This document shows positions 45,988-54,885 of a stretch of DNA of 64,000 bases, piece by piece. Position 1 is the stretch's first letter, and every line of letters begins with the position of its first letter. The notes under the pieces were generated by a model. It was not told the DNA's origin. It made no database searches and saw only the letters and a list, made by a program, of their open reading frames with translations. Source of the DNA: UKL13-2 sp038321965 (GTDB lineage Bacteria > Pseudomonadota > Gammaproteobacteria > Burkholderiales > Usitatibacteraceae); NCBI GenBank assembly GCA_038321965.1, contig JBBQFL010000020.1:1-64000 (forward strand), given 5' to 3'. The position numbers and the translations under genes were made by a program.

Positions 45988-47682
45988 TTACTTCTTCTTG
46001 ATGGCGACGCGGCGCGGGTCTTTATGTATTACGTCGAAGTCAATGCCGAGACCACGTATTTTATCGACATCGCCGTGAGGAATGATAGCCATCGCCGGGC
46101 CGGGTGCGTTCCAGGCGGCGACAAAATCGCTGGTTTTGGGAATCCATTTCTGCGGCTCAAGCTTCTGGCCCATGTCAAATTCATCGACGTAGTCCACCAG
46201 CGTGATCGTGCGCTTAATGTAAAAAGGTAGCGACTGCTCGTAATTGCCGACCGAGTAAAAGCGGGTTTCGGGTGTCAGATATGGCTTGACGGCTTCTGCC
46301 AGTGCGTACGCAGATTGCAGTGGAGAAATCTTTTCGTAGCCGTGATCCACCAGTTTGATGGTGACGATGGTGCCAAGTGCCAGCGCGAGGATTCCCAGCC
46401 ATTTAAGCTGCTTTCGCAAAAACACAAATGATGCGATCGCGCCCACTCCCATTGCGGCGATGGCGGCAGCAGCCCACACGCTTGCATCCTGGTACAGCGG
46501 GCGGCTAAATTCGTCGCCGCGGGCAGCGAGGGCGACCGACGCCGCGTACGCGCCCGCCAGCGACAGCGGGAACACTGGCAGCACCAGCCAGGCAAGTCGC
46601 TTGGGGTCTGCGTCGCGGAGATAACTCGCCACTACGAGCGCCAGTACCGGAAACATCGGCAGGATGTAATGCGGCAGTTTTGAACCGGATTTACTGAAGA
46701 ACAGCAGGATAAATAAGCTATAGATAAGTACGAATTTGTTTGGGGAGAAGGTACGTGCCGTGGGTCCCTCAGCGCCGCCGCGAGCGCGACGGCGCCAGCC
46801 CGACACGCACGCTGGCACTAGCACTACCGCCAATGGCAGGAATCCGGCAAACAATAGCGGAAAAAAGAACCACCACGGCTGTTCGCGTCGATGCACCGTG
46901 CTCAGAAAACGCTCGAAGTGTTCGTGAATAAAATGAAACTGTAGAAACTCTGGTTCGCGCATTGAAACAATCACAAACCAGGGTGCGGCAATCGCAAAAA
47001 AGATGACAAGTCCACGCAGCCATTCGAGCTTGAGTAGCATTCGGAAGTCTCGCTGCACCAAGCAATAAAGAAAAACTGCCGCCGCAGGGAAGACAATGCC
47101 GATTAGTGTTTTTGAAAGCACCGCCGCCGACATCGCTGCCCATGCTAACCATAGCCAGTGTCGGTGCGAAGGCGCGGCCGCCACATGCTGGGAGATCGCG
47201 AAAGCACACACCGCCAGCGTCAACCAGAACGTGAGGCCCATGTCGAGCGTGACGATGCCGGTCATTGCCATGAAAAATGGCGTACTCAGCATCACCGTCG
47301 CGGCGAGCAATCCGGTCTCCTCGTCGAATACGCGTTTGCCGGTATAGGCAATCAACAGGATGCAGCCGATGCCGCATAGCGCTGTGTATAGCCGCGCGGT
47401 GAATTCGCTTTCGCCAAAGGCTTTGAACGCAATAGCTGTTGCCCAGTATTGCAATGGTGGTTTCTCGAAATACTTGAGCCCGTTCAGGCGCGGCGTGACG
47501 AAATCTCCCGTTGCCGCCATTTCCCGTGATATTTCAGAGTAGCGGCCCTCGTCTGGATTGGCGAGGCGGCGATGCCCTAAATCACTGAGCGTGAGGACAA
47601 TCGCCAGTAGCGCAAGCAGGATCAGCAGGGGGCGCGATATTTGTAAGGGCATTTGGCGAGTGGCCGTGGCGCTGGCGGACAC
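45988..47682 (-). CDS. arnT: Lipid A L-Ara4N transferase ArnT-like (GT39)
   Basis: A 564-residue polytopic family 39 glycosyltransferase. The first periplasmic loop has RLANPDEGRYSEISREMAATGDFVTPRLNGLKYFEKPPLQYW, the catalytic signature of ArnT/PMT enzymes. About 12 helices follow, then a C-terminal periplasmic domain (YSVGNYEQSLPFYIKRTITLVDY). It would attach L-Ara4N to lipid A phosphates and lower polymyxin binding. It is the first arn gene on the minus strand, 27 bases ahead of the ArnE-like gene. Confidence 0.9.
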   Translation of the reverse strand: MSASATATRQMPLQISRPLLILLALLAIVLTLSDLGHRRLANPDEGRYSEISREMAATGDFVTPRLNGLKYFEKPPLQYWATAIAFKAFGESEFTARLYTALCGIGCILLIAYTGKRVFDEETGLLAATVMLSTPFFMAMTGIVTLDMGLTFWLTLAVCAFAISQHVAAAPSHRHWLWLAWAAMSAAVLSKTLIGIVFPAAAVFLYCLVQRDFRMLLKLEWLRGLVIFFAIAAPWFVIVSMREPEFLQFHFIHEHFERFLSTVHRREQPWWFFFPLLFAGFLPLAVVLVPACVSGWRRRARGGAEGPTARTFSPNKFVLIYSLFILLFFSKSGSKLPHYILPMFPVLALVVASYLRDADPKRLAWLVLPVFPLSLAGAYAASVALAARGDEFSRPLYQDASVWAAAAIAAMGVGAIASFVFLRKQLKWLGILALALGTIVTIKLVDHGYEKISPLQSAYALAEAVKPYLTPETRFYSVGNYEQSLPFYIKRTITLVDYVDEFDMGQKLEPQKWIPKTSDFVAAWNAPGPAMAIIPHGDVDKIRGLGIDFDVIHKDPRRVAIKKK

Positions 47683-47738
47683 CAGCGTACGGAAAATGGG
47701 GTCGAGAAAGCGATGAAGCCGCAGTTGAAGGCGTGATT

Positions 47739-48290
47739 CTAACTCGACTTGAGCAACACAATGACCGCGCCAGCGCCGCCGTCAGCAGGGGCGGCGTCAC
47801 AAAATGCCAGCACCTCATCGCGCTGTGAAAGCGATAGCCGCACTTTATTGCGAATGACGGCAACGTTGTTGGGCGAGCGCGTGCCCTTGCCGTGCACGAT
47901 TCGCACGCAGCGGATACCAGTGTGGCGCGCCACGCCGAGAAAGCGTCCGAGTTCGGTCCGCGCACCATCCGTCGTGAGTCCGTGCAAGTCCAGAGACGCC
48001 TGTACCACCCACTGGCCGCGCCGCAGTTTGCGCAACACATCGGTCGGCAAGCCGGTACGTTTGAAGGTGATGAGGTCGCCGTTTTCGATGTCGGCGTCCC
48101 AGCCGGACGTGTCCTTCATCATCTCGACGGGAATCCCAAGATCGTCTTCGATGCGCTTGTATGGAATCGGCTTTGGACGTGCTTTCTGGAGGGCAGCGCG
48201 CGGGGTAACGTTTAGCGGAACGACGCCATCGTCGGCCATTTCGGCGCGGAACAATACTTCGTCATCACCCGGAATTTTGCCCGTAACCAT
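47739..48290 (-). CDS. Smr-domain protein
   Basis: A 183-residue protein with a C-terminal Smr (MutS2-type endonuclease) domain: SLDLHGLTTDGARTELGRFL and VRIVHGKGTRSP. The N-terminal half is a charged region (FRAEMADDG, RPKPIPYKRIEDDLG). Related YdaL/SmrA-type proteins have DNA nicking activity, and SmrB cleaves mRNA at collided ribosomes; which applies here is unknown. The start could also be the Met of MADDG. It is 56 bases upstream of arnT and may share its transcript. Confidence 0.85.
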   Translation of the reverse strand: MVTGKIPGDDEVLFRAEMADDGVVPLNVTPRAALQKARPKPIPYKRIEDDLGIPVEMMKDTSGWDADIENGDLITFKRTGLPTDVLRKLRRGQWVVQASLDLHGLTTDGARTELGRFLGVARHTGIRCVRIVHGKGTRSPNNVAVIRNKVRLSLSQRDEVLAFCDAAPADGGAGAVIVLLKSS

Positions 48291-48682
48291 TAGTTTCGGT
48301 AGTCAATCACCAATATCGGCGAGCTTTTGCAAGGCAAATTGCCCCGAAGCGCTCACAGATAATAGAGTTTGGATAATTTATCCGGGCTAGGGCCATGAGA
48401 CTACCTTGACCGCGTGCTCCTCACTTTTGGGAACGGCGTCGCAAACAAAGATCATTCCAGAGCAGGCTTGTTCCTTCCCCCGCAATTGCGGGGGAAGGTT
48501 AGGATGGGGGCGTGCCATTTCGAGCGGTGCCTTACTGTATATGCATCGACCCCATCCCGACCTTCCCCTGTCCCCCGGGGAAGGAGGCGTGCGACGACGA
48601 CGGGTGACTATGTTGACGCTGATGGAGTTCGTTGTCGCGATCATGAATAACACTTAATGCCATGCCATGACGGTTTGGAAGT
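48291..48682. repeat. Intergenic REP-like inverted repeat pair
   Basis: This 392-base gap holds no gene. Two GC-rich palindromes, 48473-48498 (ccttccccc...gggggaagg) and 48561-48584 (ccttcccc...ggggaagg), face each other. The segments beside them, ttaggatgggg on the left and ccccatcccga on the right, are also near-inverted copies. This is the layout of extragenic palindromic (REP/BIME) elements common in proteobacteria. Small open frames across it are the product of the palindromes and not genes. Confidence 0.7.
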
Positions 48683-49633
48683 CTAGGAAAGGCTTTCAAG
48701 GTACTTGTCTGCATCCAGCGCCGCCATACAGCCGGTGCCGGCACTGGTGATCGCCTGCCGATAGACGTGATCCTGCACGTCGCCCGCCGCAAACACGCCC
48801 GGCACGGAAGTCGCCGTCGCGTTTCCTTTCAATCCACTTTGGGTGACGATATAGCCGTTGACCATTTCCAGTTGCCCCGCGAAGATCTCGGTATTGGGTT
48901 TATGGCCGATGGCAATAAAGCAGCCGGTCAGTTTCAGATCGCGCGTTGCGCCATCCACGGTGGATTTTAGTCGCACGCCGGTGACGCCGGTGTTGTCGCC
49001 CAGCACTTCATCGAGCGCATGATTCCAGAGAATGGTCACCTTGCCTTCTTTTTCCTTGGCAAATAACCGGTCCTGAAGGATTTTTTCGGAGCGAAATTTA
49101 TCGCGACGGTGCACCACCGTTACGTGACTGGCGATATTTGACAGGTAAAGCGCCTCTTCGACCGCGGTGTTGCCACCGCCGACCACGCAAACTTCCTGGC
49201 CTTTGTAGAAGAAACCGTCGCAAGTCGCACAACCGGAAACACCTTTGCCCATAAAGGCCTCTTCAGACGGCAGACCGAGATACTGCGCCGAGGCACCCGT
49301 GGCGATGACGAGGGCATCACAGGAATAGGTTGCCGAATCCCCAGTCAACAACAATGGTCTCTGCTTGAAGTCAACGGTGTGGATGTGATCGAAGATAATC
49401 TTTGTGTCGAAACGCTCGGCGTGCTCCAGAAATCGCGCCATCAAATCGGGCCCCTGAAGGCCTTCAATGTCGGCGGGCCAGTTTTCGACCTCGGTAGTCG
49501 TCATTAGCTGGCCGCCCTGCGCCATCCCGGTAATGAGTACCGGCTTCAGGTTGGCGCGCGCCGCGTAGATGGCAGCGGTATAACCGGCCGGCCCGGAACC
49601 GAGAATGAGGAGGCGATGGTGTTGAATGGACAT
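48683..49633 (-). CDS. trxB: Thioredoxin reductase
   Basis: A 316-residue TrxB. It has the FAD motif LGSGPAGYTAAIYAAR, the redox pair Cys135/Cys138 in GCATCDG, the NADPH motif VGGGNTAVEEAL, and the C-terminal FAD motif GVFAAGDVQDHVYRQA. The start MSIQHHRLL at 49633 is chosen over a longer frame whose extra 47 residues have no homology. It is divergent from the Crp/Fnr gene across 228 bases; trxB near ftsK and lolA is usual in Betaproteobacteria. Confidence 0.96.
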   Translation of the reverse strand: MSIQHHRLLILGSGPAGYTAAIYAARANLKPVLITGMAQGGQLMTTTEVENWPADIEGLQGPDLMARFLEHAERFDTKIIFDHIHTVDFKQRPLLLTGDSATYSCDALVIATGASAQYLGLPSEEAFMGKGVSGCATCDGFFYKGQEVCVVGGGNTAVEEALYLSNIASHVTVVHRRDKFRSEKILQDRLFAKEKEGKVTILWNHALDEVLGDNTGVTGVRLKSTVDGATRDLKLTGCFIAIGHKPNTEIFAGQLEMVNGYIVTQSGLKGNATATSVPGVFAAGDVQDHVYRQAITSAGTGCMAALDADKYLESLS

Positions 49634-49861
49634 GCTTTTCTTTCTGGGAATGTGCTCAGTGATCGAATATTTTAACCGAGCGACCTGTTGACTCCTTAAT
49701 GGTGTGGGAGAAGTCGGCAAATTCAATGGGCTCCAGATCGCCGAACAACACGAAGTACCAAGTCGCCTCTGCACACAATTGTGAGAAACTAGCGCAAACG
49801 CAAGTAAATATGCGCTTCACGGATCGTTGAAGAACGCGAAATAATGATGGCAGGAGGCACG

Positions 49862-50509
49862 ATGTTACGTTCGATACCACTGTTCAAAGACCTGACAGAT
49901 TCTGATTTAGCCTTGATCGGTGACCTCGCGATCGAAAAGCCGGTACCGAAGGGGACCGTCATGTTCACCGAAGGGCAAGACGGCGATTCGCTCTACCTGA
50001 TTGAAACTGGTCGCGTAAAAGTCTTCATCGGTGATGAGGATGGCCGCGAAATTATTCTCAAGATCCTTGGCCCGGGCGATTTTTTCGGTGAGATGGCGCT
50101 GATCGACAAACAACCGCGTTCGGCTTCCGTGTCTACGCTTGAATCATCCACATTTCGAATTCTGTCGCATCAGGCGTTTGAAATCTGTATCGAAAAAGCG
50201 CCACGAATCGCGGCACTCGTGATGCAGGCGCTGGCCAAACGCCTTCGCGATGCGGATCGAAAAATTTCCACGCTTGCGCTGATGGATGTTTACGGAAGGG
50301 TTGCCAATACCCTGCTTGAGCTGGCCATCGTCAACAACGGAAAGTTGGTGGTGGGAGAGAAACTCTCCCAGCAGGATATCGCCAATATGGTCGGTGCCTC
50401 GCGTGAGATGGTCAATCGCATCTTGAAGGACCTGTCCGAGCGTGGCTATATTTCGGTGGAATCCAAAACCATCACCATTCACGACCAGAAATTGCCGCCG
50501 TCGTTTTGA
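49862..50509 (+). CDS. Crp/Fnr-family transcriptional regulator
   Basis: A 215-residue regulator with a cyclic-nucleotide-type sensory domain (about 10-125, GPGDFFGEMALIDKQPRSASV in the phosphate-binding position) and a C-terminal winged helix-turn-helix (LSQQDIANMVGASREMVNRILKDLSERG). It has no FNR iron-sulfur Cys set, so it is more Crp-like. The start at 49862 follows a strong aggagg site 4 bases upstream; two ATGs ahead of that site are rejected. The ligand is unknown. Confidence 0.92.
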   Translation: MLRSIPLFKDLTDSDLALIGDLAIEKPVPKGTVMFTEGQDGDSLYLIETGRVKVFIGDEDGREIILKILGPGDFFGEMALIDKQPRSASVSTLESSTFRILSHQAFEICIEKAPRIAALVMQALAKRLRDADRKISTLALMDVYGRVANTLLELAIVNNGKLVVGEKLSQQDIANMVGASREMVNRILKDLSERGYISVESKTITIHDQKLPPSF

Positions 50510-50579
50510 CGTCATCGTTGCAGCGGTGCGCTGGTTTTGCAATGCCGGCGAGCTTGCCCAGCAGCTATAATTCTCCTCA

Positions 50580-52904
50580 ATGAGCGCCAGCGACCCGAAC
50601 GAAATATTTGATTCCACTGAACCGCCGCCGCGTGCAGCGACCCCTCAATCCACGCGCCTCTCGCGCCTGATGCGGGAAGCCGGCTGGATCGTGTTTTTGG
50701 CGCTGGCAGTCTATCTGGTGCTGATTTTCGCCAGTCACCATGCGAGCGATCCTGGCTGGTTCAACACAGGCAAGGAAGGCCCAGTGCTGAATAAAGGCGG
50801 CACGATGGGTGCAACGATTTCGCAATTCGCGTTTGGTGTATTCGGCCTTTCGGCATGGTGGTTTGTGCTGCTCGCGGCATGGGCGGTGATGCGCCTATTT
50901 CGCCGCGTTGAAATTTGGAGCATGTTCGACCACCGAAATCTTGTCATTGCCCTGTGCGGATTCCTGATTCTTTTGGTCGCGTCAAGCACACTCGAATCAC
51001 TAAGACTGTATTCGCTTGTTACCAACTTGCCCCACGATGCAGGCGGTGTGATCGGCAGCCTTCTTGCCGGTCCGGTGGAGACCGGACTGGGGTTCCTCGG
51101 CAGTACCGTGCTGCTGCTCGCCATTTGCGCGGGCGCGCTGAGCATTTTCAGCGGACTTTCCTGGATCAAGCTCGCCGAAAAAATCGGCACCGGTGTCGAA
51201 TGGCTGTTTCTGGCATCCAAGGCGAAACTCGAAGCGCGGCGCGACCGGGAAGTTGGCGACCAGGCCGTCGTCGAGCGAGAGGAAAAAGTGGTGGAGATGA
51301 AGCGCATGATTGAAGATCATCCGCCAATACGGATCGAGCCGACGGTCACTGAAATCCCGCAATCTGACCGGATGAGAAAAGAGAAGCAGGCCCCGCTGTT
51401 TTCAGATCTGCCGGATTCACCGTTGCCACCGATTGCGCTGCTGGATCCGCCCGAGGCAAGCATTGAACGGCCGACCAACGAAACCCTTGAATTTACGTCG
51501 CGATTGATTGAACGCAAATTGATGGATTTCAATGTGCTCGCCAAAGTCGTTGCCGCACATCCTGGCCCCGTCATCACCCGGTACGAAATCGAGCCCGCCG
51601 TTGGTGTCAAGGGATCGCAGATCGTAAATCTTTCGAGAGACCTTGCACGCGCACTGTCGGTGATATCGATTCGCGTTGTCGAAACAATTCCCGGTACTTC
51701 GCATATGGGCTTGGAGATTCCAAACCCGAAACGGGAAATTGTGCGGCTCTCCGAAATCCTCGGCTCGGCCGTCTATGGCGACATGGCATCAAAACTCGCC
51801 ATTGCCATGGGCAAAGATATCGCCGGCCGTCCGGTCGTTACCGACCTTGCGAAGATGCCCCACGTGCTGGTGGCCGGCACCACCGGATCGGGCAAGTCGG
51901 TCGCGATCAATGCGATGATTCTGTCGCTGCTTTACAAAGCGACAGCCAATGAGGTGCGCCTGATCCTGATCGACCCGAAGATGCTGGAGCTGTCCGTATA
52001 CGAGAGCATTCCGCATTTGCTGGCGCCCGTGGTGACCGACATGAAACATGCCGCCTATGCTCTCAACTGGTGTGTAGCCGAGATGGATAGACGCTACAAG
52101 CTGATGAGCGCCGTCGGTGTGCGCAATCTTGCTGGCTACAACGCCAAGATACGCGAGGCCAAAGAAAAGGGCGCACCGCTGCCTCATCCGTTTTCGTTGA
52201 CGCCCGACGCGCCTGAGCCACTGGAAGCGTTACCGCTGATCGTCGTGGTGATCGACGAGTTGGCCGACATGATGATGGTCGTGGGCAAGAAGGTCGAAGA
52301 ACTGATTGCACGTCTCGCGCAAAAGGCGCGTGCCTCGGGTATTCACCTTGTCCTCGCCACCCAGCGTCCGAGCGTTGATGTGATTACCGGTCTCATCAAG
52401 GCAAATGTGCCGACACGCGTGGCATTCCAGGTTTCCTCGAAAATTGATTCACGTACCATCCTCGATCAGCAGGGCGCGGAAGCATTGCTCGGGCAAGGCG
52501 ATATGCTTTATCTGCCGCCGGGCTCGGGCATGCCGCAGCGGGTGCATGGCGCGTTTGTCGGCGATGCCGAAGTCCATCGTGTCGTTGAATACCTGAAACG
52601 GCAGGGCGAGCCGCAGTACATCGAAGGTATCCTGGATGCGCCTGAGGAAACCATGTTGGAGAACCTCGGCGGCACCGGTAATGGCGGCGCTGGCGGCGAG
52701 CAGGACACGCTATATGATCAGGCAGTGCAGGTAGTGCTGCAAAACAAACGTGCGTCGATTTCGCTGGTGCAACGGCACTTGCGTATTGGTTATAACCGTG
52801 CCGCGCGACTGCTGGAGGACATGGAGAAGGCCGGGCTGGTATCGAGCATGCAGTCCAACGGCAATCGCGAAATCATCGCGCCGAACAGAGATATTGAGAG
52901 CTAG
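50580..52904 (+). CDS. ftsK: DNA translocase FtsK
   Basis: A 774-residue FtsK/SpoIIIE translocase. Four N-terminal membrane helices (about 34-200) are followed by a short linker. The motor has Walker A GTTGSGKSVA, Walker B LIVVVIDELADMMM and the FtsK signature QRPSVDVITGLIKANVPTRVAFQVSSKIDSRTILD. The gamma winged-helix (YDQAVQVVLQNKRASISLVQRHLRIGYNRAARLLEDME) reads KOPS sites and activates XerD at dif. It stands immediately before lolA. Confidence 0.96.
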   Translation: MSASDPNEIFDSTEPPPRAATPQSTRLSRLMREAGWIVFLALAVYLVLIFASHHASDPGWFNTGKEGPVLNKGGTMGATISQFAFGVFGLSAWWFVLLAAWAVMRLFRRVEIWSMFDHRNLVIALCGFLILLVASSTLESLRLYSLVTNLPHDAGGVIGSLLAGPVETGLGFLGSTVLLLAICAGALSIFSGLSWIKLAEKIGTGVEWLFLASKAKLEARRDREVGDQAVVEREEKVVEMKRMIEDHPPIRIEPTVTEIPQSDRMRKEKQAPLFSDLPDSPLPPIALLDPPEASIERPTNETLEFTSRLIERKLMDFNVLAKVVAAHPGPVITRYEIEPAVGVKGSQIVNLSRDLARALSVISIRVVETIPGTSHMGLEIPNPKREIVRLSEILGSAVYGDMASKLAIAMGKDIAGRPVVTDLAKMPHVLVAGTTGSGKSVAINAMILSLLYKATANEVRLILIDPKMLELSVYESIPHLLAPVVTDMKHAAYALNWCVAEMDRRYKLMSAVGVRNLAGYNAKIREAKEKGAPLPHPFSLTPDAPEPLEALPLIVVVIDELADMMMVVGKKVEELIARLAQKARASGIHLVLATQRPSVDVITGLIKANVPTRVAFQVSSKIDSRTILDQQGAEALLGQGDMLYLPPGSGMPQRVHGAFVGDAEVHRVVEYLKRQGEPQYIEGILDAPEETMLENLGGTGNGGAGGEQDTLYDQAVQVVLQNKRASISLVQRHLRIGYNRAARLLEDMEKAGLVSSMQSNGNREIIAPNRDIES

Positions 52905-53537
52905 ATGCGAAACTATATGCGTTATATTGCCGTGTTTTTGTTCACGACTGCGTTCGTCATCGCCAATGGGGGCACTGCGCGTGCCGGTGCGATCAGTGAC
53001 TTTCAGTTGTTCACCTCATCCACACAATCTGCGCGCGCTGCCTTCGAGCAACTGGTGTTCGACGCCAAAGGCAAGCAGATTCAACGCAACACGGGCACGC
53101 TTACCTTCGTGCGGCCGGGAAAGTTCCGCTTTCAGTACGAGAAACCCGCACAGGTCATCGTCGGCGACGGAAAAAGGGTCTCGTTTTTTGACCAGGACCT
53201 GAATCAGGTCACCGTCAAGAAATTTGAGCAGGCATTTTCAAGCACGCCCGCTGCGTTGTTGGCTGGAAAAGGCGATATCGACAATGCCTTTACGCTCGTT
53301 GCGTCTGGCGAATCGGAAAAACTGAGTTGGCTGGATGCGGTGCCGCGTCAGAAAGACGCAGGAATCGATAAATTCCGGTTGGGCTTTTCCAACGGACAGC
53401 TCGCTGCGATGGAATTAAACGACACGTTCGGCAATCGCACCCGCCTGAATTTCTCGAAGTTTGAACGCAACCCGAAAATCGATGCGAAGGAATTCGTTTT
53501 CCTGCCACCCAAGGGCGCCGACATCATCGGCGAATAA
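52905..53537 (+). CDS. lolA: Outer-membrane lipoprotein carrier LolA
   Basis: A 210-residue periplasmic chaperone that carries lipoproteins from LolCDE to LolB. The signal peptide ends GTARAGA; SFTQ-like and GTLTFVRPGKFRFQYEKPAQVIVGDGKRVSFFDQDLNQV are family hallmarks. It starts at the base after the ftsK stop codon, so the two are co-transcribed. Confidence 0.94.
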   Translation: MRNYMRYIAVFLFTTAFVIANGGTARAGAISDFQLFTSSTQSARAAFEQLVFDAKGKQIQRNTGTLTFVRPGKFRFQYEKPAQVIVGDGKRVSFFDQDLNQVTVKKFEQAFSSTPAALLAGKGDIDNAFTLVASGESEKLSWLDAVPRQKDAGIDKFRLGFSNGQLAAMELNDTFGNRTRLNFSKFERNPKIDAKEFVFLPPKGADIIGE

Positions 53538-53539
53538 TC

Positions 53540-53777
53540 ATCCTAGAATCCTCAGTTGACCGCTTATCTGAACCAATAGTTACTTGATATGTTTGAGGAT
53601 TACCGCGTTCTGGCCGTTCACCATTTGGGTGACAACGCTACGGGTGCGATTGCACGCTTTTGCAGCTCCATGGCAGCGTTGTTCCTCCTAGCAGGGTGAA
53701 GCCTGCTTCGTCGTCACGTCTTGCCAGAAAGCCGCAAAAACGCACACTCACACCCGTCCAACCGAGGATTCTAGGAT
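53540..53777. repeat. Intergenic segment bounded by 19-base inverted repeats
   Basis: The left arm at 53540-53558 (atcctagaatcctcagttg) and the right arm at 53759-53777 (caaccgaggattctaggat) are reverse complements with one mismatch. The 200 bases between them show no open frame or strong hairpin. TCA stands just outside the tcctag ends on both sides, which could be a 3-base target duplication. The arrangement recalls a miniature transposable element filling the gap between lolA and frmA; a regulatory structure is the alternative. Confidence 0.5.
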
Positions 53778-53778
53778 C

Positions 53779-54885
53779 ATGAAAACCAAAGCTGCAATCG
53801 CCTGGAAAGCAGGCGCGCCATTGACCATCGAAGAGGTCGATCTGCAAGGGCCGCAAGTTGGGGAAGTTCTGGTCGAAATCAAGGCGACAGGCATTTGCCA
53901 CACCGACTACTACACCTTGTCTGGCGCTGATCCCGAAGGCATTTTCCCGTCGATCTTGGGACATGAGGGTGCAGGCATAGTCGTGGATACCGGCGCTGGC
54001 GTGAGCAGCCTGAAAAAGGGCGATCACGTCATTCCGCTCTACACACCGGAATGCCGCCAATGCAAATTCTGCCTGTCGCGCAAGACCAATCTTTGTCAAT
54101 CGATCCGCGCCACCCAGGGCAAGGGACTAATGCCAGATGCCACCAGCCGGTTTTCGATCGATGGCAAGCCAATCTTTCACTACATGGGAACGTCCACGTT
54201 TTCGAACTACGTCGTCGTGCCGGAAATTGCGCTGGCCAAGATTCGTGAAGACGCGCCATTTGACAAGGTCTGCTACATCGGCTGCGGCGTAACCACCGGC
54301 ATCGGCGCGGTGATTTTCTCGGCCAAAGTGGAAGCCGGGGCGAACGTGGTCGTTTTCGGGCTAGGCGGCATCGGGCTCAACGTGATTCAAGGCGCCAAAA
54401 TGGTTGGTGCCGACAAGATCATCGGCATCGATTTGAACCCGGCCCGCGAATCGCTGGCGCGTAAATTCGGCATGACCCATTTCATCAATCCAAAAAACGT
54501 CGAGAACGTCGTCGACGCCATCGTGCAACTCACCGACGGCGGTGCCGACTACAGTTTTGAATGCATCGGCAACACCAAGACCATGCGCCAAGCCCTTGAA
54601 TGCTGCCACAAAGGGTGGGGTCGCTCGCTCATCATCGGCGTCGCAGAAGCCGGCGCAGAAATCAGTACGCGCCCATTCCAACTCGTGACTGGTCGCAAAT
54701 GGGAAGGCTCGGCATTCGGCGGCGCGCGTGGCCGGACAGACGTGCCGAAGATCGTTGACTGGTACATGGAAGGCAAGATCAATATCGACGACTTGATCAC
54801 CCATACGCTGCCGCTTGAAAAGATCAACGACGGTTTCGCGCTGATGAAAAGCGGTGAATCGATCCGTTCGGTGGTTATCTACTGA
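53779..54885 (+). CDS. frmA: S-(hydroxymethyl)glutathione dehydrogenase
   Basis: A 368-residue class III alcohol dehydrogenase that oxidises S-hydroxymethylglutathione, formed from formaldehyde and glutathione, to S-formylglutathione. It has catalytic zinc ligands Cys40 and His62 (GHEGAG), structural zinc ligands Cys92, 95, 98 and 106, and the NAD motif VFGLGGIGLNVIQGAKMVGADKIIGID. The stop codon overlaps the fghA start. No FrmR-type regulator is beside it. Confidence 0.96.
   Translation: MKTKAAIAWKAGAPLTIEEVDLQGPQVGEVLVEIKATGICHTDYYTLSGADPEGIFPSILGHEGAGIVVDTGAGVSSLKKGDHVIPLYTPECRQCKFCLSRKTNLCQSIRATQGKGLMPDATSRFSIDGKPIFHYMGTSTFSNYVVVPEIALAKIREDAPFDKVCYIGCGVTTGIGAVIFSAKVEAGANVVVFGLGGIGLNVIQGAKMVGADKIIGIDLNPARESLARKFGMTHFINPKNVENVVDAIVQLTDGGADYSFECIGNTKTMRQALECCHKGWGRSLIIGVAEAGAEISTRPFQLVTGRKWEGSAFGGARGRTDVPKIVDWYMEGKINIDDLITHTLPLEKINDGFALMKSGESIRSVVIY

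Noticed and set aside
48387..48657. Overlapping small frames on both strands between smr and trxB
   Set aside because: They cross the REP-like palindromes and have no coding features.
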